Below are positions 19,375 to 26,053 of a stretch of DNA of 64,000 nt, piece by piece. Within the stretch, counting starts at the first letter, position 1; each line of letters opens with the position of its first letter. The stretch spans positions 118,508 to 182,507 of the forward strand of contig NZ_BAFT02000068.1 of NCBI RefSeq assembly GCF_000308475.2, read 5' to 3'. Origin of the DNA: Nocardia brasiliensis NBRC 14402. GTDB taxonomy: Bacteria; Actinomycetota; Actinomycetes; Mycobacteriales; Mycobacteriaceae. The notes beneath the pieces are model-generated. The model had not been told where the DNA came from. It saw only the letters and a list, made by a program, of their open reading frames with translations, and searched no databases. The translations under genes and the position numbers were made by a program.

Positions 19375-19399
19375 ATTGCGGAAGCAAGTCTTCCGCAAT
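19375..19399. promoter_or_regulatory. 25-bp palindrome, putative operator of the epoxide hydrolase
   Basis: ATTGCGGAAG-caagt-CTTCCGCAAT, perfect 10-bp arms and 5-nt spacer, ending 19 nt before the epoxide hydrolase ATG. It shares GCGGAAG-N5-CTTCCGC and the outer AT pair with the site at 12106-12130, differing by one compensated base pair, so one regulator family likely reads both. Confidence 0.65.
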
Positions 19400-19418
19400 G
19401 GGGTGGAGGGTGGTGCTC

Positions 19419-20582
19419 ATGACAAACACAGCGATTCATCCTTTCCGTATCGAGATCTCGCAGGGCGAGTTGGAGGATCTGCGGGCTCGGTTGAGCAGTG
19501 CGCGGGTGCCGGTGGTGGTGCCGGGGACCGAGGGGGATTGGGGGCGGGGGATCGCGCCGAGCTACCTCGCGGAGTTGGCGGCGTACTGGCGCGACGAATT
19601 CGATTGGCGGGCGCAGGAAGCGAAGCTGAATGCGTATGACCAGTTCACTACGGAGATCGACGGGCAGACGATTCATTTCATCCACGTTCGATCGGCGGTG
19701 GAAGGGGCGGTGCCGCTGTTGATCACGCACGGGTATCCCGGATCGGTGGTGGAGTTCGTCGATCTGATCGGACCGCTGACCGATCCGGCGGCGTACGGCG
19801 GCGACCCGGCGGACGCGTTCCACGTGGTGATTCCGTCGCTGCCGGGGTTCGGCTTCTCCACGCCGCTGGCCTCGACCGGGTGGGAGCTGGCCCGCACGAC
19901 CGACGCGTTCGCCGAGCTGATGACCCGGCTCGGGTACGAGAAGTTCGTGGCACAGGGCGGCGACGTCGGTGCGGGGGTGACCTCGAGGCTGGCCGCCGTG
20001 TATCCGGAACGATTGATCGCGACCCATGTGAACAGTGATCAGGGCACCCTCGGGCTGGTCGGTGAGCAGTTGCCGATCCCGGAGGGCCTCAGCGCGGACG
20101 ATCTCGCGGCGATCGAGGAGGCGCGGGCGAGCTGGGCCGAACAGAAGGGGTACCTGGTGCTGCAATCCACGCAGCCGAACGCGATCGCGGCGGCGCTCAC
20201 CGATTCGCCGATCGCGCAGCTGGCGTGGATCGCGGAGAAGTTCCAGGCGTGGACCGATCCGGGGCAACCTGCGGGTGAACGGGTCGACCGGGACGTGCTG
20301 CTGACGAACATCAGCATCTACTGGTTCACCCGCAGCGGCGCTTCGGCTGCTCAATTTCTGTGGGAGACTGCACATTCGGGCATGGCGTGGGCGGCTCCGT
20401 CGGGCGTCCCGCAGGGGTGGGCGATCTTCAACACCAGCCCGTTGATGCGTCGGGTGATGAACCCCGGCGGCTACCTGGAGCATTTCACCGAGTACACCTC
20501 GGGCGGGCATTTCGCGGCCTTGGAGCAGCCGGAGCTGTTCCTCGAGGATGTCCGCGCCTTCTTTCGCAAGTATCGTGGCTGA
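19419..20582 (+). CDS. Epoxide hydrolase (EHN-domain alpha/beta hydrolase)
   Basis: A 387-residue hydrolase that opens epoxides to vicinal diols via an ester intermediate. An N-terminal EHN domain (F-R-I-E-I-S-Q-G-E-L-E-D-L-R-A-R-L) precedes the alpha/beta core: oxyanion motif H-G-Y-P-G-S, nucleophile Asp in A-Q-G-G-D-V-G-A-G, ring-opening Tyr candidates in the cap, and catalytic His in S-G-G-H-F-A-A-L-E-Q-P-E. These match microsomal-type epoxide hydrolases in length and order. The start is ATG 19419, with GGAGGG 8 nt upstream. A palindromic operator lies immediately before it, suggesting substrate-inducible control. Confidence 0.9.
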   Translation: MTNTAIHPFRIEISQGELEDLRARLSSARVPVVVPGTEGDWGRGIAPSYLAELAAYWRDEFDWRAQEAKLNAYDQFTTEIDGQTIHFIHVRSAVEGAVPLLITHGYPGSVVEFVDLIGPLTDPAAYGGDPADAFHVVIPSLPGFGFSTPLASTGWELARTTDAFAELMTRLGYEKFVAQGGDVGAGVTSRLAAVYPERLIATHVNSDQGTLGLVGEQLPIPEGLSADDLAAIEEARASWAEQKGYLVLQSTQPNAIAAALTDSPIAQLAWIAEKFQAWTDPGQPAGERVDRDVLLTNISIYWFTRSGASAAQFLWETAHSGMAWAAPSGVPQGWAIFNTSPLMRRVMNPGGYLEHFTEYTSGGHFAALEQPELFLEDVRAFFRKYRG

Positions 20583-20695
20583 ACCGATCGGCGGGGCGTG
20601 TGGGTGCGCCCCGCCCGGTGTACGTCGCAGCGCGTACGTGCGGGCGAGCCGCAGAGCGGATGTCCGGCTGTACCCGTCGACCTACGGTTTCCCCT

Positions 20696-21076
20696 ATGAC
20701 TTGGAATGAGCTGGGCGCGAGCAAGTTCGCGCTACTGACCACCTACAAGAAGGACGGAACGCCCGTCGGCACCCCGGTGTGGGTCGCTTCGGACGGGGAT
20801 CGCATCGTGGTGTGGACGAACCCGAAAACCTGGAAGGTGAAGCGTATTCGGCGCAATCCCGCGGTGACGCTGCAAGTATCGGATGCGCGGGGACGCCCGA
20901 AAGGTGACGAGGTGTTCGCCGGCACCGCCACGATCCTCGACGCCGCCGGCACCCAGCGGGTCCGCGACCTCGTCGCCCGCGAGTACGGTCTCGTCGGCAC
21001 CCTGGTCATCAAGTTGCACAAGCTCTTTCGCGGAGCGGACGGTTCCGTCGGCCTCGCCATCGCGCCGACCCGGTGA
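20696..21076 (+). CDS. PPOX-class F420-dependent protein (Rv2061c-like)
   Basis: A 126-residue split-beta-barrel flavin/F420 protein: F-A-L-L-T-T-Y-K-K-D-G-T-P-V-G-T-P-V-W-V, then W-T-N-P-K-T-W-K-V-K-R-I-R-R-N-P and the A-G-T-Q-R-V-R-D-L dimer helix. Members of this subgroup bind F420 and reduce or bind small aromatic cofactors; the reaction is unknown. It is clearly paralogous to the gene at 24047. Rv2061c lies next to cobN in M. tuberculosis, so this gene belongs to the ancestral neighbourhood, here displaced about 10 kb. Confidence 0.85.
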   Translation: MTWNELGASKFALLTTYKKDGTPVGTPVWVASDGDRIVVWTNPKTWKVKRIRRNPAVTLQVSDARGRPKGDEVFAGTATILDAAGTQRVRDLVAREYGLVGTLVIKLHKLFRGADGSVGLAIAPTR

Positions 21077-21239
21077 TCGCCGGGTCGCGGCGGTGCCCTC
21101 CCCTCGGCATCCCGCCGCTGCCGACTGGTCGCATTGTTCACTGCTGATACTCGGTTGAGCCCACCACCGATGCGGGCAGGGTTCCTCGCTGCTCACGCCC
21201 CTGGACGCGTGACGCGAACCGGGCGCGCCCGCTGCGATT

Positions 21240-21503
21240 TCAGGCCGACTCGGCGAGGCCCGCTGCGCGCCAGGTGTCGGCGAGGTCTTGCAGGGGCAGG
21301 TCCAGGACCATGCTCAAGGCGACGACGGTGCCGAAGGCGGGGGAGGGGAGGCGGCCGGTCTCGATCTTACGCAGGGTTTCCGGTGAAATGCCTGCTGCCC
21401 GAGCGACTTCGGTGAGGTCGCGCGCGGCGCGCGCGGCGCGCAGGGCGGCGCCGAGGCGGCGGCCTGCGTCGATCTGAGCCGGAGTCAACGGGAGGCGGAC
21501 CAT
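21240..21503 (-). CDS. XRE-family helix-turn-helix regulator
   Basis: An 87-residue single-domain regulator: G-A-A-L-R-A-A-R-A-A-R-D-L-T-E-V-A-R-A-A-G-I-S-P-E-T-L-R-K-I-E-T-G is a textbook XRE/Cro helix-turn-helix. The start is ATG 21503; the ribosome site is weak. It is divergent from the methionine aminopeptidase gene across three copies of one palindrome, so it almost certainly represses both itself and that gene. Confidence 0.85.
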   Translation of the reverse strand: MVRLPLTPAQIDAGRRLGAALRAARAARDLTEVARAAGISPETLRKIETGRLPSPAFGTVVALSMVLDLPLQDLADTWRAAGLAESA

Positions 21504-21521
21504 GGGAAACAGGCTAGTGTT

Positions 21522-21591
21522 GGTATTTAAATACCGCAAGTCCCCTATGGTGTGGTATTAAAATACCGTTCATATTGGGTATTTTAATACC
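21522..21591. promoter_or_regulatory. Three tandem palindromic operators GGTATT-N2-AATACC
   Basis: GGTATTTAAATACC (21522-21535), GGTATTAAAATACC (21554-21567) and GGTATTTTAATACC (21578-21591): perfect 6-bp arms around AT-only centres, spaced 32 and 24 bp start to start, filling the XRE/map intergenic region. The third ends 13 nt before the map ATG and the first begins 18 nt before the XRE start. Confidence 0.85.
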
Positions 21592-21604
21592 GAAAGGGAA
21601 GCTC

Positions 21605-22369
21605 ATGGTGGAGCTGAAGACGCCGGACGAGATCGCCCGGATGCGCGTGACCGGGCAGTTCGTCGCCGAGGTGCTCGCGGAGTTGCGCGTGCTGGCCGAC
21701 GTCGGGGTGAACCTGCTCGAGCTGGAGAAGCACGTGCGTGAGCGGATCGGGCGGCGCGGCGCGCAATCCTGCTACTGGGACTACGCGCCCTCGTTCGGGC
21801 GCGGCCCGTTCCGGAACACCGTCTGCCTGTCGGTGAACGACGCTGTGCTGCACGGCCTTCCGTTCGACTACCGGTTGCGTGACGGGGACGTGCTGACCAT
21901 GGACCTCGCGGTCGGCATCGACGGCTGGGTGGCCGACGCCGCGACGACGATCGTGGTCGGCACCGCCGACGAGGCGGATCTGCGGCTGATCCGCGCCACC
22001 GAGGACGCGCTCGCCGCGGCGATCGCGGTCGCGCTACCCGGCAAGCACATCGGCGACATCTCCGCCGCCATCTCCGCGGTCGCGCGCGACTACGGCTATC
22101 CGGTGAACACGGAATTCGGCGGTCACGGGCTCGGCCGCACCATGCACGAGGATCCGCACGTGGCCAATCACGGGCGCGCGGGCCGCGGCTATCGGCTGCG
22201 GCCCGGCCTGGTCATCGCCATCGAACCCTGGTTCGCCCGCACCACCGACCGCATCGTCACCGACCCCGACGGCTGGACGCTGCGCTCGGCCGACGGTTCG
22301 CGCACCGCCCACTCCGAACACACCGTCGCGATCACCGAGTCCGGTCCGCAAGTGCTCACCGCAGCCTGA
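21605..22369 (+). CDS. map: Type I methionine aminopeptidase (accessory copy)
   Basis: Removes N-terminal Met from nascent proteins. The 254-residue product has the pita-bread fold and metal ligands: Asp in T-M-D-L-A-V-G-I-D-G-W-V-A-D-A-A-T-T, His in G-G-H-G-L-G-R-T-M-H-E-D-P-H-V-A-N, Glu in I-E-P-W-F and Glu near the end in H-S-E-H-T-V-A-I-T-E. It lacks an N-terminal SH3-binding extension. Because the essential map of actinobacteria normally lies with secY/adk or elsewhere, and this one has a private repressor and triple operator, it is likely an inducible second copy. The start is ATG 21605, with AGGGAAG just upstream. Confidence 0.88.
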   Translation: MVELKTPDEIARMRVTGQFVAEVLAELRVLADVGVNLLELEKHVRERIGRRGAQSCYWDYAPSFGRGPFRNTVCLSVNDAVLHGLPFDYRLRDGDVLTMDLAVGIDGWVADAATTIVVGTADEADLRLIRATEDALAAAIAVALPGKHIGDISAAISAVARDYGYPVNTEFGGHGLGRTMHEDPHVANHGRAGRGYRLRPGLVIAIEPWFARTTDRIVTDPDGWTLRSADGSRTAHSEHTVAITESGPQVLTAA

Positions 22370-22389
22370 GTTCGCGAAGGGCTGTGCGG

Positions 22390-22635
22390 GGCTACTCGCC
22401 CGCTGGGCCGGGAATGGCGAGCGCCGCAAAGCTACTCGTGCTCTTGGGCCGCGAAATGGTGAGTGGTGCAGAGGCGCTTGCTCGTGGGGGCGAGAATCGT
22501 GCGCGGCGCCGGGTTGCTCGCTGACGGGGCTGGGAATGGCGAGTGGCGCAGAGACACTCGCATTCCTGGGTGGCGATAGGTGAGTGGCTGAGGCCTGGGT
22601 TGCGGAAGGGCGAGTGGCGCAGGGCCACTCGCCTG
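22390..22635. repeat. Decayed tandem repeat (GGGAATGGCGAGTGGCGCAGA..CTCG units)
   Basis: Five or six imperfect units of roughly 35-55 bases share a GG-x-AATGGCGAGTGGCGCAGAG core followed by an ACTCG motif. The last unit forms an inverted repeat, GCGAGTGGC / GCCACTCGC (22610-22632), just after the stop of the minus-strand VOC gene, where it could serve as terminator. The gap 22370-22642 holds no gene. Confidence 0.7.
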
Positions 22636-22642
22636 TCTGTGA

Positions 22643-23362
22643 CTACTCCGATGTGCCGAGCCAATCCTCGAGGTCGTCGGCGATCTTCAGGTGGGTCGCG
22701 ACCTCGGCGCGTTCGTCGGCGGAGAGGTCGAGTGCTGCTATCTCCTTGCGTAGTTCGTCGGCGCGGGCCGGATCTTCCATGGCCACCGCCAATTCGGTGA
22801 GTTCGGCCAGGACGTGGGCCTTGTCGAGGGTCGGCGCGGTCGCGCCGAATCGGCGCAGGCCGGCTTCGAGGGTCTTGCGCGCCGCCTCGTCGTCTTCCTT
22901 GGAGAAGCGCAGGATCCGGGCGTTGTCCAGAATCCGTTGCAGCCCTTGGAGTTCGCGCGAGCCGCCGTACTCGAAATCGGGTTCGTCGCGTTGCAGGTAG
23001 GTGACGCTGTTGCCGCCGGGATCGACCGTGGTGAACCGGGTTTGGCCCGGGCGGAAGCGGCTGATCCGGGGCACTCCCTGCGCGGGGACCCGTCCGTAGC
23101 GTTCGCGCAGCGCGGTGCTGAAGGACGCGTGTAGCTCGGCCACCTCGTCGACCATGACCAGGCAGCCCATCTCTGCCTCGCCGACCTCCCGCTTGTCCTT
23201 CTTGTCGCGGTAGAAATGCAGCTCGTAGTCGTTGCGCTGCACTGAGCAGTAGACATACGGGGTGTGTTGCTCCCCGGTGACCTCGTATCCGAGGGTCCGA
23301 TAGAACTCGAGCGTCTCGGCGGAGTTGCCGCCCCACATCACTGGCACAGCCGCGTCGCCCAT
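22643..23362 (-). CDS. VOC-domain (bleomycin-resistance-like) protein with C-terminal helical extension
   Basis: A 239-residue protein. Residues 1-125 form a VOC domain (V-P-V-M-W-G-G-N-S-A-E-T-L-E-F-Y, then F-R-P-G-Q-T-R-F-T-T-V-D-P-G-G-N-S-V-T-Y); the remaining ~110 residues are charged helices rich in Ala/Glu/Arg/Leu (tetratricopeptide-like in look, not assigned). Such fusions sometimes act as antibiotic-binding proteins. It is divergent from padR, and two matching operators lie in between, so it is likely the PadR target. Confidence 0.82.
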   Translation of the reverse strand: MGDAAVPVMWGGNSAETLEFYRTLGYEVTGEQHTPYVYCSVQRNDYELHFYRDKKDKREVGEAEMGCLVMVDEVAELHASFSTALRERYGRVPAQGVPRISRFRPGQTRFTTVDPGGNSVTYLQRDEPDFEYGGSRELQGLQRILDNARILRFSKEDDEAARKTLEAGLRRFGATAPTLDKAHVLAELTELAVAMEDPARADELRKEIAALDLSADERAEVATHLKIADDLEDWLGTSE

Positions 23363-23381
23363 CAGGCCTCCAAGCTTTGGT

Positions 23382-23438
23382 AATCAATTTTGACTAGCCC
23401 AGGTTAGGGCCGTTTCGCTGCGGAAGTCAAACTTGACT
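23382..23438. promoter_or_regulatory. Two PadR-type operators between VOC gene and padR
   Basis: AGTCAA-AC-TTGACT (23425-23438, perfect) and AATCAA-TT-TTGACT (23382-23395, one arm mismatch) share the pattern A-x-TCAA-N2-TTGACT and lie 43 bp apart (about four helical turns). One sits 20 nt upstream of the VOC start, the other 35 nt upstream of padR. Confidence 0.7.
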
Positions 23439-23472
23439 ACTATGGGAAATTCCTATCTGAAGGAGGTTCGCC

Positions 23473-24021
23473 ATGTCGGCCGTGCGCCTGTTGGTGCTGG
23501 GGGTGATGCGGTTGCGTCAGCCCACCTACGGCTACGCCGTGCGCCGCGAATTGCTGTCCTGGCGCGCCGAAACGTGGACGAACGTGAAACCCGGCTCGAT
23601 CTATCACGCGCTGAAACAGCTGACGCAGGAAGGCAAGCTGAGCGCGTTCGGCACCGAGGGCAGCAGTGAAGGTCCGGGTCGCACGCTGTTCCAGATGACC
23701 GAGGCGGGCGAGGCGGAATTCCGCAAGCTGATGGACGAGGCGCTGGTCAGCATCGACATGGAGGAACTCGGCGCGGGCATCGCGTTCATGGACGCGCTGC
23801 CGCGGGCGCACGTGCTGGCGAAGCTGCGCGAACAGCGCCGGCGCAGCGAGGAGGTCCGCACCGGCCTGCTCGCGATGATCCCGGATTTCCCCACCCGCTA
23901 CGAACAGCCGCACTCGACCGATCTGCTGGAACTGTGGAGCAGCGTGTTCGGGAACCTGGCGCAGTGGACCGACGGCCTGGTGGAAAGGATCGAAGCGGGC
24001 GAGTACCGAATGCCCGATTGA
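23473..24021 (+). CDS. PadR-family transcriptional regulator
   Basis: A 182-residue repressor: PadR winged helix (L-G-V-M-R-L-R-Q-P-T-Y-G-Y-A-V-R-R-E-L, G-S-I-Y-H-A-L-K-Q-L, G-P-G-R-T-L-F-Q-M-T-E-A-G) plus a C-terminal helical dimer domain. The start is ATG 23473, preceded by GAAGGAGG. It is likely an autorepressor and repressor of the divergent VOC gene, lifted by a small aromatic or drug-like ligand as known for the family. The F420/PPOX gene follows after 25 bases and may be co-transcribed. Confidence 0.88.
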   Translation: MSAVRLLVLGVMRLRQPTYGYAVRRELLSWRAETWTNVKPGSIYHALKQLTQEGKLSAFGTEGSSEGPGRTLFQMTEAGEAEFRKLMDEALVSIDMEELGAGIAFMDALPRAHVLAKLREQRRRSEEVRTGLLAMIPDFPTRYEQPHSTDLLELWSSVFGNLAQWTDGLVERIEAGEYRMPD

Positions 24022-24046
24022 ACCGGATCGGATTACGCTGCCCTTC

Positions 24047-24427
24047 ATGACGAACACGCTGGGTGCTGTCGGCAAAGCCGAATACGTACTGCTGACCACG
24101 TACCGCAAAGACGGCACGCCCGTCGGCACCGCGGTGTGGGCGGTAGCCGACGGGGACAAACTCTATGTGTGGACGGTGACCGACAGCTGGAAAGTGAAGC
24201 GGCTCCGGCGTAATCCGGAAGTCACGGTGCAGCCGTGCAACGTCGCGGGGAAAACGCGCGGTGAGATCGTCAAAGGCACCGGGCGCCTCCTCGACCCAGC
24301 GGGCACCGAGCGCGTCCGCAAACTCCTGATGCGCAAGTACTGGTTGATGGGCCCGATCACCATCCTCGGCAGCAACCTGCGTCGCGGAAAGAAGGGCACC
24401 ATCGGGATCGAGATCACGTTCCCCTGA
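24047..24427 (+). CDS. PPOX-class F420-dependent protein
   Basis: A 126-residue paralogue of the protein at 20696: Y-V-L-L-T-T-Y-R-K-D-G-T-P-V-G-T-A-V-W, W-K-V-K-R-L-R-R-N-P, and A-G-T-E-R-V-R-K-L. Same split-barrel fold and expected F420 binding; the reaction is unknown. It starts 25 bases after padR, so probably belongs to the PadR regulon. Confidence 0.85.
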   Translation: MTNTLGAVGKAEYVLLTTYRKDGTPVGTAVWAVADGDKLYVWTVTDSWKVKRLRRNPEVTVQPCNVAGKTRGEIVKGTGRLLDPAGTERVRKLLMRKYWLMGPITILGSNLRRGKKGTIGIEITFP

Positions 24428-24509
24428 ACGGTCCTGGACGCACGGGTGGGCTGAGCCTGGTTCCGCCGAGCCCGGTTCTGCCGAGCCTGGCCATTCGCGC
24501 ACCAGTTCT

Positions 24510-24555
24510 GTCTCCTCGCACCCCCTGTGGCCAGCCACAGGGGGTGCGAGGAGAC
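24510..24555. terminator. Perfect 22-bp inverted repeat between convergent genes
   Basis: Left arm 24510-24531 (begins GTCTCCTCGCACCCCC), 2-nt loop CA, right arm 24534-24555, with no mismatches. It separates the plus-strand F420 gene (ends 24427) from the minus-strand pmbA (ends 24662) and can act on both strands. No T-tract is visible. The remaining gap bases carry short GAGCCTGGTTC-like repeats. Confidence 0.75.
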
Positions 24556-24661
24556 GAAAAGGGTGCGGCTGTCGGTGATCTGCCGATCGGTGCGGTGCGG
24601 TCCGGTGGTCGGCAGACCGGCGGCTTGCCCACCGCTGGGCCTTTCCGCCGTGGGCGCGCCC

Positions 24662-26053
24662 TTACGTAGCCTGACTCACCGAGGACATGTGGAAATCGGG
24701 AATGCGCAACGGTGGCATGGCCGTTCGGGTGAACCAGTCCTTCCACTCGCGAGGGAGGGTGATTTCGGTGGTGCCTGCTTCGGTGACTCGGCGGAGCAGG
24801 TCCAGTGGACTCTCGTTGAAGCGGAAGTTGTTGACCGCGGCGGTGACCTCGCCGTTCTCCACGAGGTAGACGCCGTCCCGGGTGAGGCCGGTGAGCAGCA
24901 GGCTCGCCGGATCGACCTCGCGGATGTACCACAGGGTGGTGAGCAGCAGACCGCGCTCGGTGCGCGCGATCATCTCGTCGAGGGTCGTCGCGGCACCGCC
25001 GGTGAGCAACAGGTTGCCGCCGGGAACGGTTGCGGTGGTACCGAATTCGGCGGCGGTGGCGCGCGGATAGATCAGCGACTCGATGACGCCGTCCCGGATC
25101 CAGTCGACCCGTTCGGCGCTCAACCCGTTGTCGAACACCGACATCGCTTGCGACGATGCGGAAGTGGCGACGAACGGCCGATACTCCAGCCCGGCCGCGC
25201 TCGGGTCGGAGTACAGCGTCAGCGGAATATCGCTGAGCCGCTCACCGATTCGCGTACCACCGGCGCGCGAGAATGCAGTATGTCCCTCGTGCGCGCCGCG
25301 CCCCTCCATCTGCCAGTGCAGATAGATCATCATGTCGGCGACCGTGGACGGCGGCATCAACGTCTCGTAGCGACCCGCGGGCAGCTCGACCTTGCGTCCG
25401 GCCCAGTCCAGGCGGCGCGACAATTCGGCCAGCAGGGCGGGGACGTCGACATCGGTGAAGTCCGCGGTGCCGACACCGGCCCAGGCGCTGGCGAGATCCG
25501 TTCCCGCACCGCGCTTTCCGTTGATCTCCACCGAACCCGTCGGCTGGGTGAACCGGCGGCGCACTCCCGTTGAGGTGCCTAACCAGGTGGTGTGCACCGT
25601 GTGATGCGCGAATCCGTACAGCCGATCACTGCGGTCGAAACCCGCCGAGAGGCCACGCGCCAGGTCGGTGAACACCTCGATGCCGGTGCTGCCCGCGGGA
25701 TCGGCCCAGTCCTCGGCCGGTCGGTCCGAATCCAGCAGCGGCATCGCGTCTTCGGCGGGTGCGGCGGCACGGGCCGCCTCCTCGCTGCGGCGCACCACCG
25801 CTTCGATCTCCGCCGGGTCGACACTGGTCGACCCGATGGTGCCGACCCGTGCGGCGCGCGGGCCGTCGCGGAAGATCGAAATCACCGCCCAGTCACGGTA
25901 ATTCGACGATCCGTTGGTGGTCATCGAATTACCGGCCCAGCGCAGCGATGCGTCGTGCGCGTCGGTGACGATCACCATGGCCTCGTCGGCGCGGGACAGG
26001 GCGAGCACACGCTCGACGACCTCGCCCGCGGCGATGATGGTCTGCTGGCTCAC
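24662..26053 (-). CDS. TldD/PmbA-family protein, PmbA (TldE) subunit
   Basis: A 463-residue partner subunit of the TldD/TldE metalloprotease, which in other bacteria trims or matures peptides such as microcin B17 and CcdA. It lacks the HExxxH motif, as expected for the E-type subunit, and has the C-terminal D-G-V-Y-L-V-E-N-G-E-V-T-A-A-V-N-N-F-R-F-N-E motif. The start is GTG 26053, overlapping the tldD stop by four bases (GTGA), so the two subunits are translationally coupled, consistent with a 1:1 complex. Confidence 0.9.
   Translation of the reverse strand: MSQQTIIAAGEVVERVLALSRADEAMVIVTDAHDASLRWAGNSMTTNGSSNYRDWAVISIFRDGPRAARVGTIGSTSVDPAEIEAVVRRSEEAARAAAPAEDAMPLLDSDRPAEDWADPAGSTGIEVFTDLARGLSAGFDRSDRLYGFAHHTVHTTWLGTSTGVRRRFTQPTGSVEINGKRGAGTDLASAWAGVGTADFTDVDVPALLAELSRRLDWAGRKVELPAGRYETLMPPSTVADMMIYLHWQMEGRGAHEGHTAFSRAGGTRIGERLSDIPLTLYSDPSAAGLEYRPFVATSASSQAMSVFDNGLSAERVDWIRDGVIESLIYPRATAAEFGTTATVPGGNLLLTGGAATTLDEMIARTERGLLLTTLWYIREVDPASLLLTGLTRDGVYLVENGEVTAAVNNFRFNESPLDLLRRVTEAGTTEITLPREWKDWFTRTAMPPLRIPDFHMSSVSQAT

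Noticed and set aside
19081..19398. Minus-strand frame of up to 105 codons before the epoxide hydrolase
   Set aside because: The longest start lies within the operator palindrome; a shorter GTG version (~67 codons) has no known domain. It might be a gene remnant, but support is too thin to annotate.
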